Under the pieces are notes generated by a model, which ran no database searches, had not been told where the DNA came from, and saw only the letters and a list, made by a program, of their open reading frames with translations. From the NCBI GenBank assembly GCA_019114205.1, contig DXFY01000032.1:1-55282 (forward strand): DNA of 55,282 nucleotides, written 5' to 3'. Shown here one piece after another: positions 51,768 through 55,282 of this stretch (position 1 is the stretch's first letter; every line of letters begins with the position of its first letter). The position numbers and the translations under genes were made by a program. The stretch comes from Candidatus Tidjanibacter gallistercoris (lineage in GTDB: Bacteria; Bacteroidota; Bacteroidia; Bacteroidales; Rikenellaceae).

Positions 51768-53159
51768 TCAGTGCATGTAATCCCATGCGGGCAGCACCAC
51801 CGGTTCGCTTTTCAGCGCTTCCACGGCCTTTTCGTCGAGATAACGTTTATGAATCACGAGACGGAACATGTACTCGTCGAACCAGTCGTCCGTAAAGGTC
51901 AGATAGCCGTTGTTGCCGTATTCGGGCCCCCAACTGTTCTCGAACTCCCATTTCACAGGCACGTCGTTTTCATCCGTATCCACCCCGATGAGCGTCATGG
52001 CATGGCTCGAACCGCTCTGCCGCGTGAGTATCCGCGCCTTCTTGTCCATGGACATGTCTACGCCGAAAAGGGCTCCGTAGTCGTACATGGCCGGGTCCAT
52101 GACTCCCGTCTTCCGGTTCAGATGCTTGTTCACGTCGCACGACGCGTACATGGCCTCGTTGTTCTTTATCGAAGCCAGCGCGGCACGTTTGATATCTTCG
52201 TTGGGCAGGTTGAGATACACCCAGTTGATGCCCTCGACCGTGTTGCGATAGTTGCTGATGTCGTACACCCGGTAATATTCGCGCGTCGGGTCGTTCATAA
52301 TCATGATGTAATTTTCCGGCGAATAGTCCGCAGGCGTTATCTCGCGGTAAAATTCCAACGGCGTATAAGTCTTGGAAACGATTGCCCCCGAACGGTCCCG
52401 GAAACGCCACTCGAATTCCGTCGGCGGTTCTCCCAGACACAGCGCCAGCATCCGGTACACGTCGTTCAGCGACGCATCCTTGCATGCCTTCACCGCTTCC
52501 GTGCGGGCACGCCCCTTCTTTCCCGCAACGGCCTCCCGCAGCCGGTACCCGTCGGCACGCAGCTTTTCGTTGATGAGCGCAATCATCTGCGCGGTATTCT
52601 CCGAGTGGGGCGTTTCGGGCATTACCTGTGCAGGCACCACTCCGTACTTGCCCGCAATGTTGTAGTACAGGTTCCAAACGCCGCCGTCGTCCAGCGGAGC
52701 GGAAAAATAGTGCACCACTTCGCGGTCGTCCATAGGCTCGGACGCAGTCGCGGCCACGTTGTCGAGAAACAGGTTCGCCTTCTCAAGTATATCCCAGAAA
52801 TAAAGGTAATTATGCGAGAAATCGAATTCGTCGAGCCCATACTTTTCCATGACCGACGGACGCAGGACGTTCATCGAAGTGAACATCCAGCAGCGTCCCG
52901 ACTGTTTCTGGTTCGTGATGCCCTTCACGTTCACGCGGTATTTGAAATAGTGGTCCACCTTGCCGTCGAGCCCGTGGTTGAGCGCCAGGGAACGTATGTC
53001 GCCGTTGGAGGTCAGGATGTTCTGTATGGCCACGACGGAAGGGTCGCCGCGGAACTTATCGCGCATGCGCGCCACATCCGCTTCGGTTATGGACTGTGCG
53101 TCGGCGGCAAAACCGCCGGCGACCACGAACGAGGCCGCCAAAAGGAAACTTTTTTTCAT
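51768..53159 (-). CDS. Exported C1 family (bleomycin hydrolase/PepC-type) aminopeptidase
   Basis: 463 residues from the ATG at 53159, which gives a signal peptide ('KKSFLLAASFVVAGGFAADA'). Papain-like catalytic triad: Cys90 in 'QKQSGRCWMF', His386 in 'SSHAMTLIGVD', Asn408 in 'WEFENSWGPEYGNNGY'. The layout matches the C1B bleomycin hydrolase/PepC family, normally cytoplasmic hexameric aminopeptidases; the signal peptide implies a periplasmic or secreted form, as is frequent in gut Bacteroidales. A -7 box TATCTTTG lies at 53204-53197. Confidence 0.93.
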   Translation of the reverse strand: MKKSFLLAASFVVAGGFAADAQSITEADVARMRDKFRGDPSVVAIQNILTSNGDIRSLALNHGLDGKVDHYFKYRVNVKGITNQKQSGRCWMFTSMNVLRPSVMEKYGLDEFDFSHNYLYFWDILEKANLFLDNVAATASEPMDDREVVHYFSAPLDDGGVWNLYYNIAGKYGVVPAQVMPETPHSENTAQMIALINEKLRADGYRLREAVAGKKGRARTEAVKACKDASLNDVYRMLALCLGEPPTEFEWRFRDRSGAIVSKTYTPLEFYREITPADYSPENYIMIMNDPTREYYRVYDISNYRNTVEGINWVYLNLPNEDIKRAALASIKNNEAMYASCDVNKHLNRKTGVMDPAMYDYGALFGVDMSMDKKARILTRQSGSSHAMTLIGVDTDENDVPVKWEFENSWGPEYGNNGYLTFTDDWFDEYMFRLVIHKRYLDEKAVEALKSEPVVLPAWDYMH

Positions 53160-53196
53160 TGGTCCGATTCGTTTTTGCTGTTTACAATGCTGCCCA

Positions 53197-53204
53197 CAAA
53201 GATA
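53197..53204 (-). promoter_or_regulatory. -7 box TATCTTTG of the PepC-like gene
   Basis: Minus-strand TATCTTTG, 37 bases before the ATG at 53159. Confidence 0.55.
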
Positions 53205-53286
53205 ACATTTACCCGCAAAAATCCATGAATGCAGCTCCTTTCCGCCGCAAAAACATCCGCCTTTCCCTGCCGCGGCTGCTCCCCGT

Positions 53287-53829
53287 TCACGTCCGTAGGC
53301 ATGCGACATACAGCACATGCCGCGAGAGAGGATGCCCCGCCTCCAATGCCGGATGGTCGAACTCCTTCACCCGCTGCATCCCTATCTTCTCCATTACCCG
53401 CTCGGAAGGCCGGTTCACTACGGCGGTAAACGCATGAACCCGTTCCAACCCCAGCCGGTCGCGGGCATACGCGAGGCAGGCCGCCGCCATCTCCGGGGCG
53501 TATCCCCGCCCCCAGTATTCGGGCAGCAGGCGCCACCCGACCTCCACGCCCGGCGCGAAATCCGCCGCGAAATCGAACCGGTGCAGCCCGACGAATCCGA
53601 CGAAACGCTCCGACTCCCGTTCCCTGACGGCGAACAGTCCGTACCCGCATGCATCCATTTCCCGGATAATCCGCTCCAGAAACCGCATCGATTCGGCAGG
53701 CGACAGCGGCCGTGGGAAATACCGCATCACCCGACTGTCCGCATTCATCCGGATGAACTCCTGCGTATCCTCACCGCGCCACGTGCCGGCCGTCAGCCGC
53801 CGCGTCCGTATCACCATATCTTCCATCAT
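53287..53829 (-). CDS. GNAT family N-acetyltransferase (RimJ/RimL type)
   Basis: 180 residues from ATG 53829 (adjacent ATG at 53826 possible). Acetyltransf_3 pattern: 'IRTRRLTAGTWRGEDTQEFI', 'FVGFVGLHRFDFAADFAPGV', 'VGWRLLPEYWGRGYAPEMAA', 'VHAFTAVVNRPSERVMEKIG'. This group acetylates ribosomal protein N-termini or small amines; the specific substrate is unknown. The upstream open frame to 53994 overlaps the lipoprotein gene end and is unlikely to be translated. It follows that gene by 161 bases on the same strand. Confidence 0.92.
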   Translation of the reverse strand: MMEDMVIRTRRLTAGTWRGEDTQEFIRMNADSRVMRYFPRPLSPAESMRFLERIIREMDACGYGLFAVRERESERFVGFVGLHRFDFAADFAPGVEVGWRLLPEYWGRGYAPEMAAACLAYARDRLGLERVHAFTAVVNRPSERVMEKIGMQRVKEFDHPALEAGHPLSRHVLYVACLRT

Positions 53830-53990
53830 GACTCCCGACAAAAACGGGGACTTCCGCCCCGCCCCGTTTTTCCATATCATTCCCTTCTCTGCCGCATCGT
53901 GCGCGTGCACGGGCCGCCCCGCGCCTTCGGCAAAGCGGCAGACCGAAACAGGAAACCGTATCTTTTCCTTCGCACCGACCCGATGCGTTA

Positions 53991-54794
53991 TCATTCCATT
54001 ACGGTTTCGACCGTTCCGGCGTATTCGTTGTCCACCACCAGCATCAGCATGGGGCGTACCGAATAGGAGCGTCGGTCGCCTACTTTCCGGCTGTACGTCA
54101 TGACGACCCTGTCGCCAATCTTCACGAGGCTTTCCACATTAAGATACACCGCCTCGTCGGTCATGGGCTCAATCATCGCGATTACATACTGGCTGTCGAA
54201 ATCGACAGGCGTGGGTAGCGACCCCATGACGGGCGCCTTTCCGAACACGGCATCGAACTGTTCCCGCGTGGTGATGGTGGCCGAAGGAAGCCCGTCGGCC
54301 GTATAGCTGTTCTTCACGAAATAATTGCGTCCCACGATATAAGGCACCCTGCACCCCAGCCGGAGGTCGAGCACGAACTCCCCGCCCCAAGGTTCGCCGA
54401 CCATCAGGCTCTCGCCTATTATCAGGTGGTACGTTCCCCATTTCTCCAGGTCGTACCGGATGCTCTTCCCGAAGGGGCCGTCCGAGAGGCCTCCCGGCAT
54501 GACGATTTGATTGAACCGGATGTTCGCCGTATCGTCCACTCCCGTTATTTCGCCGTAAAGCAGGTCGCACGCCCCGGAATCGAACACGACATCCACCGTC
54601 CGTCCGGGCGCCTTTTCAATCGCCGCACGGACATGACCGTCCGACACCTGCATCTTTATCGGCAGCGAATCGGCGACGACGACCTCTCCGACAGCCGCAC
54701 CGACCGCAGCCGCATCGTCCTTTCCCGCCTTGCCGAGTCTGCCGCACGACAGGGCCAGCAACGCAGCCGCACAAAGAACCAAACCATATTTCAT
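53991..54794 (-). CDS. Lipoprotein of unknown function
   Basis: 267 residues. Lipobox 'AAALLALSCG' with Cys17. The first domain (about 45-160) is beta-rich ('PGRTVDVVFDSGACDLLYGE'); the C-terminal 90 residues ('ITTREQFDAVFGKAPVMGSL', 'TPVDFDSQYVIAMIEPMTDE', 'MLVVDNEYAGTVETVM') faintly recall PrcB-like or protease-inhibitor-like small domains, but I do not recognise the family with confidence. It is anchored to a membrane on the periplasmic side or the surface. No operon partner is clear. Confidence 0.75.
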   Translation of the reverse strand: MKYGLVLCAAALLALSCGRLGKAGKDDAAAVGAAVGEVVVADSLPIKMQVSDGHVRAAIEKAPGRTVDVVFDSGACDLLYGEITGVDDTANIRFNQIVMPGGLSDGPFGKSIRYDLEKWGTYHLIIGESLMVGEPWGGEFVLDLRLGCRVPYIVGRNYFVKNSYTADGLPSATITTREQFDAVFGKAPVMGSLPTPVDFDSQYVIAMIEPMTDEAVYLNVESLVKIGDRVVMTYSRKVGDRRSYSVRPMLMLVVDNEYAGTVETVME

Positions 54795-54898
54795 AACCGT
54801 AATCCTTTAACGTTCCACACCGCACGCCGCCGCGCCCGGCACGCAAATGTAATCAATAAAACGCAAACCGTATACCACCCCTGCGAACGTCTGCCGGC

Positions 54899-54940
54899 AA
54901 CCAATGAAAAAGGGGCCATAAAGCCCCTTTTTCATTGGTT
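54899..54940. terminator. Strong bidirectional terminator, 18-bp perfect arms
   Basis: Arms AACCAATGAAAAAGGGGC / GCCCCTTTTTCATTGGTT with loop CATAAA. It lies 13 bases past the stop of the last gene (minus strand); the A and T runs inside the arms suit both directions. Confidence 0.85.
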
Positions 54941-54952
54941 AAGCACCGATTA

Positions 54953-55282
54953 TCAAAAAGTAACGGTCAGCGGCAGCATAAAACCGTACAGGAAAAACCC
55001 GGTACCTGTTCCGCCTGCATAAAGTACATTGAACGTCGGATTGATTCCTATCCGCCATACATTCACATAAAATCCGACCGAAGCCATCGCACCGAACACG
55101 GATGCCTTGTTTTGATTCACATTGGTAAAATTCGGATGAGCCTCGTCAGCCAATACGGCCGAAGCGTACTCCTTTATCGGAAAAATACCGACTGCAAAAT
55201 CCGATGTCAGTCCGAAATACTTCGTTTTCCATTTCGGGCTGATTCCGGCATACACCCCGCCGCCGTTCATCAGATACTGATA
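54953..55282 (-). CDS. Partial barrel-like exported protein, C-terminal part
   Basis: The open frame runs off the window end without a stop or certain start, so this is the last 109 codons of a longer gene. The visible part is beta-strand-rich: 'GGGVYAGISPKWKTKYFGLT', 'ASVFGAMASVGFYVNVWRIG', 'TGTGFFLYGFMLPLTVTF', ending in Phe as outer membrane barrels do. An internal ATG at 55270 is probably not the start. Family not recognised. Confidence 0.65.
   Translation of the reverse strand, partial: YQYLMNGGGVYAGISPKWKTKYFGLTSDFAVGIFPIKEYASAVLADEAHPNFTNVNQNKASVFGAMASVGFYVNVWRIGINPTFNVLYAGGTGTGFFLYGFMLPLTVTF

Overview
The window looks like chromosomal DNA of a GC-rich member of Bacteroidota, order Bacteroidales, most plausibly Rikenellaceae/Alistipes-like (the family-level call is inference). 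The grounds are: repeated TAnnTTTG -7 promoter boxes, three of them in the full TTTG-N19-TAnnTTTG form; BACON-domain lipoproteins; a DUF3822 gene next to rsmD; a TGS/uridine-kinase-like nucleoside kinase; a lamin-tail/OadG fusion in a sodium-pump decarboxylase operon; and tRNA genes without encoded CCA. In long noncoding stretches the + strand is visibly richer in C and A than in G and T, as expected of a lagging strand.

Layout. 1-2.3 kb: a compact operon of a GNAT-like protein, an IbrA-like PAPS-reductase-family protein and an IbrB-like ParB-fold protein. 2.6-8.4 kb: an exported GH2-like protein whose catalytic motifs are altered, an orphan HsdR N-terminal domain protein, two outer-membrane-type proteins, a ROK regulator and a GNAT enzyme. 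8.7 kb: tRNA-Met(CAT). 8.9-12.8 kb: an EamA transporter divergent from an AraC regulator, a coiled-coil protein, a long empty stretch, and a SlyD-like isomerase with a Cys-rich tail. 13-21 kb: glycine decarboxylase GcvP, two BACON lipoproteins and a nucleoside kinase. 21.8 kb: tRNA-Lys(TTT). 22.7-25.6 kb: three exported redox-type proteins (flavodoxin lipoprotein, flavin reductase/ABM lipoprotein, CMD-cupin). 25.8-34.4 kb: UvrA-like ATPase, DUF3822/rsmD operon, RecD-like helicase, and exonuclease VII. 34.7-36.3 kb: arginase-family protein and nitroreductase.

36.6-44.5 kb is the metabolic core. The order mce, mmdA-like carboxyltransferase, LTD-OadG, biotin carrier, OadB is that of a methylmalonyl-CoA epimerase plus sodium-pumping methylmalonyl-CoA decarboxylase, the succinate-to-propionate route. 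The mutase chaperone meaB lies 2 kb away on the other strand, and the mutase itself is not in the window. 44.8-50.6 kb: an M3 peptidase divergent from rsmE, a split chromate transporter pair and two GNATs. 51.8-55.3 kb: a PepC-like peptidase, a GNAT, a lipoprotein and the C-terminal part of a barrel-like protein cut by the window end.

Main points for a second look: the GNAT-IbrA-IbrB module; the fully exported flavodoxin cassette; two intergenic tandem repeat arrays at 32.3 and 51.0 kb, about 18 kb apart, with the same 244-bp period; and several enzymes with altered catalytic motifs (GH2-like, arginase-like, RsmD, thioredoxin-like). Gene calls rest on reading the sequence only; no database search was possible.
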